NCBI GenBank assembly: GCA_036383955.1
Contig: DASVNH010000041.1
Coordinates: forward strand, 1 to 64,000
DNA from: JACQFK01 sp036383955
GTDB lineage: Bacteria > Planctomycetota > MHYJ01 > JACPRB01
Direction: 5' to 3'
DNA: 64,000 bases
Below, one piece after another: positions 1 to 9,813 of the stretch (positions are counted from its first letter, which is position 1; the number at the start of each line of letters is the position of its first letter). Under the pieces are notes generated by a model. The model was not told the DNA's origin. It made no database searches and saw nothing but the letters and a program-made list of their open reading frames with translations. The translations under genes were made by a program, and so were the position numbers.

Positions 1-427
1 TCAGGAACTCCCGCGAATTGTGGAGCTCCGCCAGGAGGTCGACGAACGACCCCCATGGCAGTTTGAACCGGGTCTCGAAGACGTATTCCCGGAAATCGCC
101 CGTCTGCTGGGGCAGGCTGGTCGAGGAGATGTCCGCCTTCACGCCCACCCGGTCGAACATCGACTCCAGGCGGCCGACCAGGTGGTTGCCCACGTTGGCG
201 GGCCGCGCGGCCATCAGCCCGCGGATCTTCTTCCAATCTTCCTGAACCGCCGCCTCCCGCGAAACGACGGCCGTCGCCCGCGCGAGATCCGCGTCGGCGT
301 CCCGGATCTCCTTGTTCACCTTGTCCCAGGGATCCGACCAGAGGCCGGCGTAGGCCTTCTCGCCGAGGAAGACGAGCAGGACCGCGCCCGCCGCGACGGC
401 CAGGATCCGCGTCCGTCTGTCGTTCAT
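1..427 (-). CDS. gspM: Type II secretion GspM/PilO-like protein (partial, 3' end outside window)
   Basis: This is the first 142 codons of a protein that starts MNDRRTRIL and runs off the left edge. An N-terminal membrane segment at about residues 8-22 is followed by a charged helical stretch and then an alpha/beta region, which is the layout of GspM/PilO inner-membrane platform proteins. These pair with GspL to couple the secretion ATPase to the pseudopilus. The start ATG overlaps the stop of the GspL-like gene by 4 bases (ATGA) and the operon order is E-F-G-H-I-J-K-L-M, which supports the call. Sequence similarity in this family is weak, so the name rests mostly on position and topology. Confidence 0.7.
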   Translation of the reverse strand, partial: MNDRRTRILAVAAGAVLLVFLGEKAYAGLWSDPWDKVNKEIRDADADLARATAVVSREAAVQEDWKKIRGLMAARPANVGNHLVGRLESMFDRVGVKADISSTSLPQQTGDFREYVFETRFKLPWGSFVDLLAELHNSREFL

Positions 428-1752
428 TTCTTCACCTCGTAGCCGGCCAGCGTGCCCACGATGGTGAAGTCGCGGCGGTACTCGCCCTTGTCGGTGTTCT
501 GCTTGACGTCCGGCGCCCGGATCGCCGCGAACTGCCCGCTCTTCTCCAGGGCGGTCACCATCGCGGTCACGTGGCGGTCGTCGCGCGCCTTCCCCTGGAT
601 CCGGATCGCGCCCTTGTCGTCGAACGTCGCGCCCGTGATCCAGAGGTTCTGGGCGTCGACCGACTTCCGGATCGCCTGCAGCGTGCCGAGCCAGACGTTC
701 CGGTCGCGATACCACTGGTGCGCGCGCGCCGCCTCGCGGCTGGTCTTCAGGACGTCGGCCGCCCGCGGATCCAGCTCGCGCAGGACGCGCCGCTTCTCCT
801 CGAGCGCGGAGCGCCGGTTGCCCAGGGCGATCTGCGACGCCGCGAGCAGGAGCAGCAGGCCCAGCGCCGCGCCCGCGCCGATCCGGTGCCTCCGGGTGGG
901 CGTGAAGCGGCGCTTCAAGGACGGGGGATTCAGGAGGTCGGGGATCGCCTCGCCGCGCAGCAGGCCCAGGCAGACGCCGGCGGCGGTGGCGGTCTCGAGA
1001 TCGCCGGGGCCGGAGACGGCGACCTCCTTCTTCAGCTTGGCGCCGACGGCGGCGGCGAGCGCCAGGGCCGCCGGGCCATCGCCCGCGAGCATGAAGCGTT
1101 CGACGTCGCGCCCGGGGGCCTTGGCCGTCCAGGCGCGGAGGGTGCGTTCGATCTCCTCCGCGAGCGCGTCGGCGACGGCGCCGTCGGGGAGCGAGGCGGT
1201 GCGCGACATCTCCAGGCGGCCGCCTTCGGTGAGGAGGATCTCGGTTTCGCCGGCGCTGACTTCCACCAGGGCGGCGGCGGCGCCCGGATCGCGATGGAGG
1301 GCGAGCAGGCCGTAGGAGCTGACGACGGCGCCCGAGACCTTCCAGCCCGCGCCTTCCAGGGCGGCCACCGCCTCGTCGAGCGGCTCGCGGTTGGCGGCGG
1401 CGACCTGGACGCGGACCTTGCCGTTCGCGCGGCCCGACTCGACGAACGAGTAGCGGATCTCGGCCAGGGGCAGCGGGACTTCGCGCTCCACCTGGAAGCG
1501 GACCATGGAGGCGAGCTCCTCGGGCGTGCCCGCCGGCAGCTCGAGGTCCCGCACGACCGCCTGGCCGCGCGGCACCACGAGGACGGCCTTCAGCCCGGTC
1601 ACGCCCATCTTCTCGAGCGCCGCCTTCAGCGACGCGGCGTCGACCGTCGCGAGCTCGGAGCTCGCCTGATGCGTGATCTCCGCGCCCTTGCCGTTCATCT
1701 TGCCTGTCACGGCGCTCAGGCGTCCCGGACCTATCTCAATGACCGTCAGCAT
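424..1752 (-). CDS. gspL: PilM-PilN fused, GspL-like secretion platform protein
   Basis: The 442-residue protein has an actin-like PilM/GspL cytoplasmic domain (about 1-275, starting with a nucleotide-fold motif near IEIGPGRLSAV). One membrane helix follows at about 291-310, and then a PilN-like periplasmic domain (about 315-442) whose NLWITGATFDDKG stretch is typical of PilN ferredoxin-like folds. Type IV pilus systems encode these halves as two genes, whereas GspL of type II secretion joins them. The protein should recruit the ATPase GspE at the inner membrane. The start overlaps the gspK stop by one base and the end overlaps the gspM start by 4 bases. The family call is firm; the GspL name rather than PilMN is chosen from the pseudopilin neighbours. 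Confidence 0.85.
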   Translation of the reverse strand: MLTVIEIGPGRLSAVTGKMNGKGAEITHQASSELATVDAASLKAALEKMGVTGLKAVLVVPRGQAVVRDLELPAGTPEELASMVRFQVEREVPLPLAEIRYSFVESGRANGKVRVQVAAANREPLDEAVAALEGAGWKVSGAVVSSYGLLALHRDPGAAAALVEVSAGETEILLTEGGRLEMSRTASLPDGAVADALAEEIERTLRAWTAKAPGRDVERFMLAGDGPAALALAAAVGAKLKKEVAVSGPGDLETATAAGVCLGLLRGEAIPDLLNPPSLKRRFTPTRRHRIGAGAALGLLLLLAASQIALGNRRSALEEKRRVLRELDPRAADVLKTSREAARAHQWYRDRNVWLGTLQAIRKSVDAQNLWITGATFDDKGAIRIQGKARDDRHVTAMVTALEKSGQFAAIRAPDVKQNTDKGEYRRDFTIVGTLAGYEVKK

Positions 1753-3158
1753 CAGTTTTGCGGGTTCGGCCCGTCCTCGGGATCATACGGCATGCCCCAG
1801 CGGGTGGCGTCCTTCCAGTACACGATCCGCGGCCGCGGCGCCGCCATCAGGTCGAAGACCGCGACCATCCGCTTGAACGCGCGCGGCCGCTCCGTCGGCT
1901 CCCCGGCCTGCCGCGACGCGTAGGGCGCGCCCAGCCGTCCCACGGCGTGAAGCCGGAACTGGTACGAACGGAACGTGACGAGGTGAGCGAAGGGCAGGAA
2001 TTCGGCCGGCTCGAAGAGGTCGAGCAGCCAGCCCATCGTCGACAGGTCGGTGCCTTCGACGTCCCGGTACGCGATGATCTCCAGCGCCAGCGCCTCCGTC
2101 ATCCCCGGCAGCGCCATCAGGACCTGCTGGGGCGCGGTGTTGAGGTTCACGAGGCCGGGCACCGTCTCGCCGTCGAGGGTCGTCAGGCGGTCCACCACGT
2201 CCCGGAAGCGGTCGGGGGTCAGCACCCGCGGGCGTCCCGCCGCGGGATCGCCGAGCAGCGCCGCCACGCTCAGATAGGGGCCGCTCGACAGCAGGCCGGC
2301 CAGGACGCCCTGCGCCTCGCCGTTGCTCAGCCCCGCCGCCGTGAGCTGCTGGATCTGCGAGGCGTTGATGTTCACCCGCGGCTCGCCGTCGGCCGTCGTG
2401 TTCCGGTCTCGGCTCCAGACCGTCGTGAGCGGCCACAGCCCGGGATCGAGCTTGCCGTCCTTGTTGTCCGGGGGATAGGAGTCGTCGCCGTCGTTCTCGT
2501 TGTCGTCCAGCCGTCCGTTCTGGTTCGCGTCCTCGCCGTAGAGGATCTCGGGCGTCACCCCGCGCACGAGGAGCAGCTCCTCGACCGACTCGAAGGGCTG
2601 GTTCTTGCAGCGGTACGGGGGGTCGAGGGCCAGGTACCAGGAATCCTCCGCGCCCGCCGGGCCCGGGTTCGCGTCCGCGTCCCGCCAGTCGAGGATGGAG
2701 TCGGCGATCTCCTCCGTCATCCGCGGGAGGCGCAGCAGCACGTCCTTCGGCGCGACGTTCACGTTGATCTTCGACGTCTCGTCGTCCAGGCCCCACAGGA
2801 CGCGGCGCGCGTCGCCGTAGGTGGGGTGCGAGAGCGTGAAGGCGCCGTCGCCCAGCGCCACCTCGAAGTAGCGCAGGTCGTCGTGCGACCATTCCGGATC
2901 CGTCAGCGCGTGCCAGGTCTTCGTGTTGTTCTGGACCGCCGCGCAGCCGTAGTCGATCGCGCTCCACGCCAGCTGCTCGGCCTTCTTCTCGTCGCCGAAG
3001 CCGCCGGCCAGCGCGTACTCGACCCGCATCCGCGCGAGGAACGCGTACATGAGCGCCGTCAGGATCGCCACGATCCAGAGCACCACGATCAGGGCCACCC
3101 CGCCTTCGCGCGTGGAACGCGAGGCGCTTCGGCGGGCTAGTCCGCGGTCGCGCCTCAT
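1752..3158 (-). CDS. gspK: Type II secretion minor pseudopilin GspK
   Basis: A 468-residue protein beginning MRRDRGLARR with a prepilin-type N-terminus: a basic leader, REGG, then the hydrophobic helix VALIVVLWIVAILTALM. As usual for GspK, the Glu at position +5 of the mature protein is absent. The large C-terminal region carries helix-hairpin-helix-like repeats (NVNVAPKDVLLRLPRM and NLNTAPQQVLMALPGM) found in GspK, and Asp/Asn-rich loops (around GEDANQNGRLDDNEND) that look calcium-binding. GspK caps the pseudopilus tip with GspI and GspJ. The ATG at 3158 was chosen because it overlaps the gspJ stop (ATGA) and sits directly before the leader peptide. A 50-residue upstream extension in the same frame lies inside gspJ and looks like shadow sequence. 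Confidence 0.93.
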   Translation of the reverse strand: MRRDRGLARRSASRSTREGGVALIVVLWIVAILTALMYAFLARMRVEYALAGGFGDEKKAEQLAWSAIDYGCAAVQNNTKTWHALTDPEWSHDDLRYFEVALGDGAFTLSHPTYGDARRVLWGLDDETSKINVNVAPKDVLLRLPRMTEEIADSILDWRDADANPGPAGAEDSWYLALDPPYRCKNQPFESVEELLLVRGVTPEILYGEDANQNGRLDDNENDGDDSYPPDNKDGKLDPGLWPLTTVWSRDRNTTADGEPRVNINASQIQQLTAAGLSNGEAQGVLAGLLSSGPYLSVAALLGDPAAGRPRVLTPDRFRDVVDRLTTLDGETVPGLVNLNTAPQQVLMALPGMTEALALEIIAYRDVEGTDLSTMGWLLDLFEPAEFLPFAHLVTFRSYQFRLHAVGRLGAPYASRQAGEPTERPRAFKRMVAVFDLMAAPRPRIVYWKDATRWGMPYDPEDGPNPQN

Positions 3159-3829
3159 GGCGGAGTCGCCTCCGGCGTCTCCGCCGCCACCGGCAGGTAG
3201 AAGCGCGCCGTGTGGGCCTCGATCTCCTCGCCCCGCCGGACGCGCACCGTCGCCTCCACCGCCCGCGGCATCGTCCGCGACTGCTGGGAGTTCCAGGCGT
3301 CCCGCCACTGGCCGTCGTAGTAGCGCAGGTTGAGGCCCACGACGTCCGTCGAGACGGCCTCGACGTCCTCCTCGCGGCGCGTGCGCGACTCGGGGGGCAG
3401 CATCGTGCCGAGGCGCTCGCGCACGAGCCCGTGGGCGGGCTTGAGCTCGTCCTTCTCGATCCAGTAGGAGATCTTCGACAGGTCGGAGCGCCGCGCCTTC
3501 GTGGCGTCCTTGTACCCGTCCATCGAGGCCTCGGCCGAAGGCGACGCGACCGACACGAAATCGAGGACGTCCAGAGGCTCCTTCTCGGACCCGCCGTCCG
3601 TGCCGATGAATCCGGTGTCGTAGGCGGTGCCCGACATCACCGCGCCGCGCAGATCCGTCTCGATCGCGCGCAGGGCGGCCCGGGCCGTCTGCAGCAGCTC
3701 CGCGCGGGCCTCGGCGCGCGCGGCGAGGCGGCGGGAGCCGTCGAAGAGCGCGTACGCGCCCGCCACGACCGCGGTGAAGATCGCGGCCGCCACGATCATC
3801 TCCAGGAGCGTAAATCCGGCTCTCCTCAC
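3155..3829 (-). CDS. gspJ: Type II secretion minor pseudopilin GspJ
   Basis: The 224-residue product starts with a GTG (VRRAGFTLLEMIV). It has a class III prepilin leader ending in AG, mature FTLLE with Glu+5, and a hydrophobic helix. The C-terminal half contains the YWIEKDELKPAHGLVR and LRYYDGQWRDAWNS segments seen in GspJ. The GTG at 3829 forms a GTGA overlap with the gspI stop and leaves only three residues before the prepilin site. An in-frame ATG far upstream at 3961 would prepend 44 basic residues and is rejected. GspJ is part of the I-J-K tip complex. Confidence 0.9.
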   Translation of the reverse strand: MRRAGFTLLEMIVAAAIFTAVVAGAYALFDGSRRLAARAEARAELLQTARAALRAIETDLRGAVMSGTAYDTGFIGTDGGSEKEPLDVLDFVSVASPSAEASMDGYKDATKARRSDLSKISYWIEKDELKPAHGLVRERLGTMLPPESRTRREEDVEAVSTDVVGLNLRYYDGQWRDAWNSQQSRTMPRAVEATVRVRRGEEIEAHTARFYLPVAAETPEATPP

Positions 3830-4236
3830 GGCGACGTCGCCGTCCTTTCCCGCAGGAGGCGCGTGAGGACGAAGGCGCGTTCCTGTTCGCGCTCCCTCCA
3901 GTTGACGGTCACGGTGAGGCGCCGGAGGCCGGGCTCGTCGGCGGCGGACGTGGTGCTCCACGTGTACGCGGGCTCGTCGTCGAACGATCCGGACGTCGAC
4001 TGATCCGGCGCGAGGACGCCGGATTCGAGGTCGGTGAGGACGCGCTGGGCGAGGACGGCGGCGGTCGTCGCGGCGCGCGCGGCGGACGACGCCTGGCCGC
4101 CGGTGGTGAAGCCCTGGGCGAGGATCGAGAAGGCGGCCACCGCGACCACCATGGCCACGAGGACTTCCACCAGCGTAAAGCCCGACCTCCTCCGCCCCCT
4201 CGCGGTTCCGGGTCCGGGTCCGGTTACGGTCGTCAT
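3826..4236 (-). CDS. gspI: Type II secretion minor pseudopilin GspI
   Basis: A 136-residue prepilin-like protein. The basic leader ends RRRSG and is followed by mature FTLVEVLVAMVVAVAAFSIL with Glu+5. The short length, the ALAQRVLTDLE-type helix after the membrane segment and the WREREQERAF C-terminal strand are typical of GspI. It sits between gspH and gspJ with 4-base overlaps on both sides. Its role is to start pseudopilus assembly together with GspJ and GspK. Confidence 0.88.
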   Translation of the reverse strand: MTTVTGPGPGTARGRRRSGFTLVEVLVAMVVAVAAFSILAQGFTTGGQASSAARAATTAAVLAQRVLTDLESGVLAPDQSTSGSFDDEPAYTWSTTSAADEPGLRRLTVTVNWREREQERAFVLTRLLRERTATSP

Positions 4237-4739
4237 GGCGCGGCGGGCTCCGTCATCTCGATCTTCGCGGCGCCGGTGGCGGCGGAGATCTTGATCGTCC
4301 GGACGTCGCCGCCTTCGTTGGCGAGGACGATGGAGGCTTCCTTGGCGGTGCCGTCGGGGCGGAACTCGAGGAAGCGCCGGGCCTCCGCGTCGGTGCCGAA
4401 GCCGTCGGTGGACCGCAGGGTGACGCCGCCCGGCAGCTCCTCGTCGATCCAGGCGCCGCCGAGCTTGGCGAACTTCCCGGGCTCCTTGACGGGGCGGGGC
4501 TCGTAGGCGATCCAGTAGGTCTTCGCCGCGGTGTCGATCACGAGGCGGTACCGCGCGCCGGTGAGGACGGCGTCGGCCCGGGCCTTGCCGGCCGTCGCCA
4601 GCAGCGTGTCCGCGGCGCTCCGGATCTGCAGGGACGGGAAGAAGTCGGAGAAGCGCGGCGCCACGACGGCGGCCATCGTGAAGATGACCATCATCACGAG
4701 CACGAGCTCGATCAGGGTGGAGCCTCGCCGCGTCGGCAT
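4233..4739 (-). CDS. gspH: Type II secretion minor pseudopilin GspH
   Basis: A 168-residue pseudopilin. The leader MPTRRG is followed by STLIELVLVMMVIFTMAAVVAPRF, so the mature first residue is Ser rather than the usual Phe, and Glu+5 is kept. The rest contains the GspH/FimT-like SLQIRSAADTLLATAGKARADAV helix and the beta strands LVIDTAAKTYWI and LEFRPDGTAKEASIVL. It overlaps gspI by 4 bases and abuts the gspG stop. GspH links the tip complex to the GspG shaft. Confidence 0.88.
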   Translation of the reverse strand: MPTRRGSTLIELVLVMMVIFTMAAVVAPRFSDFFPSLQIRSAADTLLATAGKARADAVLTGARYRLVIDTAAKTYWIAYEPRPVKEPGKFAKLGGAWIDEELPGGVTLRSTDGFGTDAEARRFLEFRPDGTAKEASIVLANEGGDVRTIKISAATGAAKIEMTEPAAP

Positions 4740-5168
4740 CTATTTCTCCACGTCGTCCTGGGTGCCCGGCTGCGCGTCCGGGCCGGCCGAGAAGAGGTCG
4801 AAGCCCGTCGTGTTCTTCACGCCCGGGCGCAGGTAGACGTACGGATTGCCCCAGGGGTCCAGGGGGACCTCGGTCTGGTTCTGGAGATAGGGGCCCTTCC
4901 AGGTCTTGGGCTCGGGCGCGCCGCCCGGCTTCTGCAGCAGCGCGGCGAGGCCCTGGTCGGTCGTCGGATACATCTGGTTGTCGACCTCGTACATCGTCAG
5001 GGCGGTCGACAGGCTCTTGATGTCGCCCGACGCGGCCGCCTTCTTGGCGTCCTCGCCGCGGCCGGCCAGCTTCGGCACGACGATGGCCGCCAGGATGCCG
5101 ATGATGACGACGACCAGCAGCAGCTCGATCAGGGTGAAGCCTTCGGACTTCTTGCGCCGCTTGACCAT
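4740..5168 (-). CDS. gspG: Type II secretion major pseudopilin GspG
   Basis: A 142-residue major pseudopilin. The leader MVKRRKKSEG precedes the mature helix FTLIELLLVVVIIGILAAIV with Glu+5. The GspG signature follows: YPTTDQGLAALLQKP, then PLDPWGNPYVYLRPG and a C-terminal FDLFSAGPDAQPGTQDD loop that normally binds calcium. It forms the shaft of the pseudopilus that pushes substrates through the secretin. The ATG at 5168 is preceded by a purine-rich GGAGAGATT in the 11-base gap after gspF. A much longer frame reading through gspF is shadow. Confidence 0.95.
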   Translation of the reverse strand: MVKRRKKSEGFTLIELLLVVVIIGILAAIVVPKLAGRGEDAKKAAASGDIKSLSTALTMYEVDNQMYPTTDQGLAALLQKPGGAPEPKTWKGPYLQNQTEVPLDPWGNPYVYLRPGVKNTTGFDLFSAGPDAQPGTQDDVEK

Positions 5169-5179
5169 GGAATCTCTCC

Positions 5180-6397
5180 TCACTTGATCATGCTCGACAG
5201 GCTGAAGACGGGCAGGAGCATCGCGATCACGACGAAGCCCACGAGGGCCGCCATGAAGACCAGGAGCGCCGGCTCGAACAGCGAGATGAACACCCGCACC
5301 GCGCGCTCCACCTGGGTATCGTAGGATTCCGCGACGTCCACCAGCACCTCGTCCAGGTTGCCGCCCTCCTCGCCGACCGCGATCATCTGGACGACCATCG
5401 GCGGGAAGGCGCGCGAGGTCCGCAGGACCTCGGCGAGCGACTTGCCCTGCTTCACGCCGGCGGCGGCCTCGACGACGTCCTCCTCCAGCACCGCGTTGCC
5501 CATCGCCTCCTTGGCGATCGCGAGCGCGCCGAGGATGGACACGCCGCTCTTGAGCAGCGTCCCGAGCGTGCGGGTGAAGCGCGAGATCGCGTTCTTGCGG
5601 ACGATGTCGCCGAAGACGGGGATCCGCAGGCGGAGGCGGTCGAGGATCCGCCGCCCCGCGCCGGTCGCGGCGAGCTGGTTGACCGCGGCGAGGCCGCCGG
5701 CGACGCCCAGGAAGATCAGGAACCACCAGTGCCGCACGAACGACGACGCGGCCATGACGATCTGGGTGGGCACGGGCAGGCTGTCGCCCATCCGCGCGAA
5801 GATCTCGCTGAAGCGGGGGATGAAGAAGACCATGAGGAACGCGATCGCGCCGGTGCCGATCACGATGAGCAGCGTCGGATAGGCCAGCGCCGACTTCACC
5901 CGGCTCCGGAGCTCCTGGTCGCGCTCGATGAAGATCGAAAGGCGGCGGAGGACGTCCTCCAGGAACCCGCCCGTCTCGCCCGCGCGGACCATGCTGGTGA
6001 ACAGGCTCGAGAAGGCCTTCGGGTGCTTGCCGAGGGACTCGTGCAGGGAGCCGCCCGAGGAGACGTCCTTGCCGACGGACTCGATGATCTCCGACAGCGC
6101 GCCGCTGCTCGTCTGCTCCCGCAGGGTGGCGAGCGCGCGGTTCAGGGGGACGCCCGCTTTGAGGAGGTCGCCCAGCTGCCGCGTGAAGAGGGCGACGTCG
6201 GCGATCTTCACGCGCCCGCCGCCGCGGCGCGGGGCGGGGGCGGCTTGCGCGGGCCGCTCGTCCTGCGCCGCGATCTCCAGCGGAAAGACGCCCATGCGGC
6301 CCAGCGAGTCCAGCGCGGAACGCTCGCTCTCGGCCTGGAGCGTCCCGCTCACGACCGCGCCGTCGTTCGTCTTCGCTTTGTAGTCGTACTGGGGCAT
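5180..6397 (-). CDS. gspF: Type II secretion inner-membrane platform protein GspF
   Basis: A 405-residue protein starting MPQYDYKAKTNDG, the usual GspF/PilC N-terminus. Two T2SSF helical repeats can be seen (about 80-200 and 275-400), each ending in a hydrophobic membrane segment, with the paired motifs GETGGFLEDVLRRL and GEEGGNLDEVLVDVAESYD. GspF forms the membrane platform contacted by GspE and the pseudopilins. The ATG at 6397 is preferred over an in-frame start 21 bases upstream because the canonical N-terminus begins here. The upstream gap to gspE is filled by a heptad-arm palindrome. Confidence 0.95.
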   Translation of the reverse strand: MPQYDYKAKTNDGAVVSGTLQAESERSALDSLGRMGVFPLEIAAQDERPAQAAPAPRRGGGRVKIADVALFTRQLGDLLKAGVPLNRALATLREQTSSGALSEIIESVGKDVSSGGSLHESLGKHPKAFSSLFTSMVRAGETGGFLEDVLRRLSIFIERDQELRSRVKSALAYPTLLIVIGTGAIAFLMVFFIPRFSEIFARMGDSLPVPTQIVMAASSFVRHWWFLIFLGVAGGLAAVNQLAATGAGRRILDRLRLRIPVFGDIVRKNAISRFTRTLGTLLKSGVSILGALAIAKEAMGNAVLEEDVVEAAAGVKQGKSLAEVLRTSRAFPPMVVQMIAVGEEGGNLDEVLVDVAESYDTQVERAVRVFISLFEPALLVFMAALVGFVVIAMLLPVFSLSSMIK

Positions 6398-6406
6398 AAG
6401 TCTAGA

Positions 6407-6497
6407 GCCAAGTTCCAAGTGCCAAGTGCCGAGTGAATCCCCCCTCCCCCCGGGGGGTGGGGGGGACGATCTTGGCGCTTGGCTCTTGGTACTCGGC
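6407..6497. repeat. Heptad-arm palindromic element A
   Basis: The 109-base gap between gspE and gspF is almost entirely one palindrome. The left arm is four tandem 7-mers at 6407-6434 (GCCAAGT, TCCAAGT, GCCAAGT, GCCGAGT). The core at 6435-6469 is GAAT, a C-run, and a G-run (CCCCCC/GGGGGG centre). The right arm at 6470-6497 is four 7-mers that read, on the other strand, GCCGAGT, ACCAAGA, GCCAAGC, GCCAAGA. The same plan recurs at 44627 and 60107 with related heptads. Transcribed in the operon, it would form a very strong hairpin between gspE and gspF. Confidence 0.9.
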
Positions 6498-6505
6498 GCT
6501 CGTCA

Positions 6506-8182
<1,677 letters not shown>

Positions 8183-8468
8183 CTTCTTTTATAGATACGG
8201 GGAGAGGGACGGCCCCCAGGGATCCCTTTGCCCGCCGACCATTAGAGCGGGCCCCCCGCGCTTTCTTCCCTAAAGACAGACATTCGCCATGGGAGGTTCG
8301 GCCCCGCGACTCCCGGTTCCGCTGATTCGACGTTCGGGGAAACCCCGGACGTCCGCTTCTTCCCCGGGCGACGCCCTCCGCCCCGCGATCGCGCGCCTCC
8401 TCGCCGGCCCGCAATAACCTTCTCCCCCTGCCGGGATCGGCTCTGGAGTAAGGGGAAAGGAGACCCTC
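8183..8468. other. Divergent intergenic region between gspE and the PDZ-protein gene
   Basis: This 286-base gap separates two divergently read genes and so should hold both promoters. On the minus side an AT-rich TATCTATAAAAG ends 3 bases before the gspE start. On the plus side a good ribosome-binding site (AAAGGAGA, 8456-8463) precedes the gene at 8469. No RNA gene or further reading frame could be supported. Confidence 0.5.
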
Positions 8469-9440
8469 ATGCGCGCGTGCCTGCTCATGCTGGCGTCCGG
8501 TCTGCTCGCGGCCCCCCAGGCCGCGCAGGATCCTGTCGACCGCCTGATCGAAGACCTGGGGGCGTCCGACGAGAAGACCCGCGAGAGGGCGGGCCAGGAA
8601 TTGAAGCTGCGCGGCGAGGACGCCATCCCGCGCCTCAAGAAAGCGGCCATGAACTCGGACGCGGAGTGCGCCCTGCGCGCGCGCGCGCTCCTCCTGGACG
8701 CCCGGCCCGAGACCGCCCGGACGCCCGCGCCGCGCGTGCGCCTCTCCTACCAGGAGTGGGAGAAGGGCGTCGAGTTCCAGCTCACCCCGGACGGCGGCGT
8801 CGCCGTCACGCTCCCGCAGATCAACGAGGAAACGGGGAAGCGGGAGTTCCGCACCTACCGCGCCGCGTCGCTGGACGAGTTCAAGTCGAAGAACCCGGAG
8901 CTCTCCAAGAAGCTGCGGATCGACCGCTTCCTCCGCCCCCCGGAGATCAGCCCCGAGTCGCGCCGCCGGTCCAACGAGACCTGGACCTGGCTCGGGATCG
9001 AGGATCCCGGCGAGACGAGCACCGGAAACGCCGAGCATGACGAGTTCCTGAAGGCGCTCGACACCTGGTACACCCACCACCGCCGGCTCTTCGTCCAGAC
9101 CCTGCGCGACGAGAGTCGCGCCGAAGAGGAGCGGCTGAAGAACGGCGACGACACCCCCCGCCTCGGCGTCCTCGTGGGAGCCGTCGGCCCCGCCCTCCAG
9201 GTCCACCTGAGCCTCCCGGAGGACCAGGGCATCCTCGTCGTGGCCGTCCTGGAGAACAGCCTCGCCGACCAGGCGCGCTTGAAGCGCTTCGACATCCTCC
9301 TGTCCTTCGACGGCACCCCGCTGCCGTCCGAGGAGGACCTCCGGACGGTCGTCGAGAACGCGTTCAAGAAGGCCGAATTCCCGATCGAGCTCATCCGCGA
9401 CGGCAAGCGCCAGACGCTGACCGTCCAGCCCAAGCGCTGA
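8469..9440 (+). CDS. Exported PDZ-domain protein with HEAT-like N-terminus
   Basis: A 323-residue protein with a cleavable signal peptide (residues 1-19, ending AAPQAAQ). A short HEAT-like helical pair follows (DPVDRLIEDLGASDEKTRERAGQEL, about 21-75), then a mixed middle region, and a C-terminal PDZ domain (about 228-321) with the LGVLVG carboxylate loop and LADQARLKRFDILLSFDGTPL. It carries no protease domain. PDZ domains bind C-terminal tails, so a periplasmic binding or scaffold role is likely; the partner is unknown. It has its own ribosome-binding site and is followed by a strong terminator at 9446, so it is probably a single-gene transcript. Confidence 0.8.
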   Translation: MRACLLMLASGLLAAPQAAQDPVDRLIEDLGASDEKTRERAGQELKLRGEDAIPRLKKAAMNSDAECALRARALLLDARPETARTPAPRVRLSYQEWEKGVEFQLTPDGGVAVTLPQINEETGKREFRTYRAASLDEFKSKNPELSKKLRIDRFLRPPEISPESRRRSNETWTWLGIEDPGETSTGNAEHDEFLKALDTWYTHHRRLFVQTLRDESRAEEERLKNGDDTPRLGVLVGAVGPALQVHLSLPEDQGILVVAVLENSLADQARLKRFDILLSFDGTPLPSEEDLRTVVENAFKKAEFPIELIRDGKRQTLTVQPKR

Positions 9441-9445
9441 ACCTG

Positions 9446-9488
9446 AAAGCGTCCGGAGCCCCCGCGGGATCCGGACGCTTTTCCTTTT
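9446..9488. terminator. Bidirectional rho-independent terminator
   Basis: A 12-base perfect stem (AAAGCGTCCGGA at 9446-9457 pairing with TCCGGACGCTTT at 9470-9481) with a GC-rich loop is followed by TTCCTTTT. It lies between the convergent genes ending at 9440 and 9487 and can serve both strands. Confidence 0.9.
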
Positions 9489-9813
9489 ATCGGCGCGTCA
9501 CGAAGGGCCGGGCGTCGATCAGGCGGGGCAGCGCCTCGGCGTCGAGGGCGGGGGTTTCCGGGCCGTGGGGGACGACGTACGTGCCCGCGTTGCCGTGGGG
9601 CATGCAGCGCAGGGCGAAGACGACGACCTGCTCGTCCGGCGTGGAATCGCCCTCGAAGCGGTACGCCCGCTCGACGCGGACGTCCTCCGGCGGATGGCAG
9701 CAGCCGGCCAGGGCCGCCGCGCGCATCCCGCAAAGCTCCGCCCGGAAGGTGTCCGGGTAGCCCTCCGCGGTGAGCTGGTCGACCGCCTCCGCGACGCCGC
9801 TCGGGGTCTTCAA
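9487..9813 (-). CDS. Small conserved protein of the family often labelled phosphoribosylpyrophosphate synthetase
   Basis: The 108-residue product reads GVAEAVDQLTAEGY, then VERAYRFEGDSTPDEQVVVFAL and a C-terminal Gly-rich strand. This layout (VxEAxxxLxxxGY ... YRFEGxSxPDxxxVVYAI) is that of a small bacterial family, common in Bacteroidetes, whose database name as a PRPP synthetase is not supported by any enzyme motif. The start is inferred as TTG at 9813, which makes a TTGA overlap with the upstream gene; no ATG or GTG is available in the right place. Function is unknown. Confidence 0.7.
   Translation of the reverse strand: MKTPSGVAEAVDQLTAEGYPDTFRAELCGMRAAALAGCCHPPEDVRVERAYRFEGDSTPDEQVVVFALRCMPHGNAGTYVVPHGPETPALDAEALPRLIDARPFVTRR

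Noticed and set aside
6407..6497. Heptad arrays as a CRISPR or iteron set
   Set aside because: Units are 7 bases without spacers, they occur in inverted arms around a palindrome, and no cas or replication initiator is nearby (except dnaA, far away).
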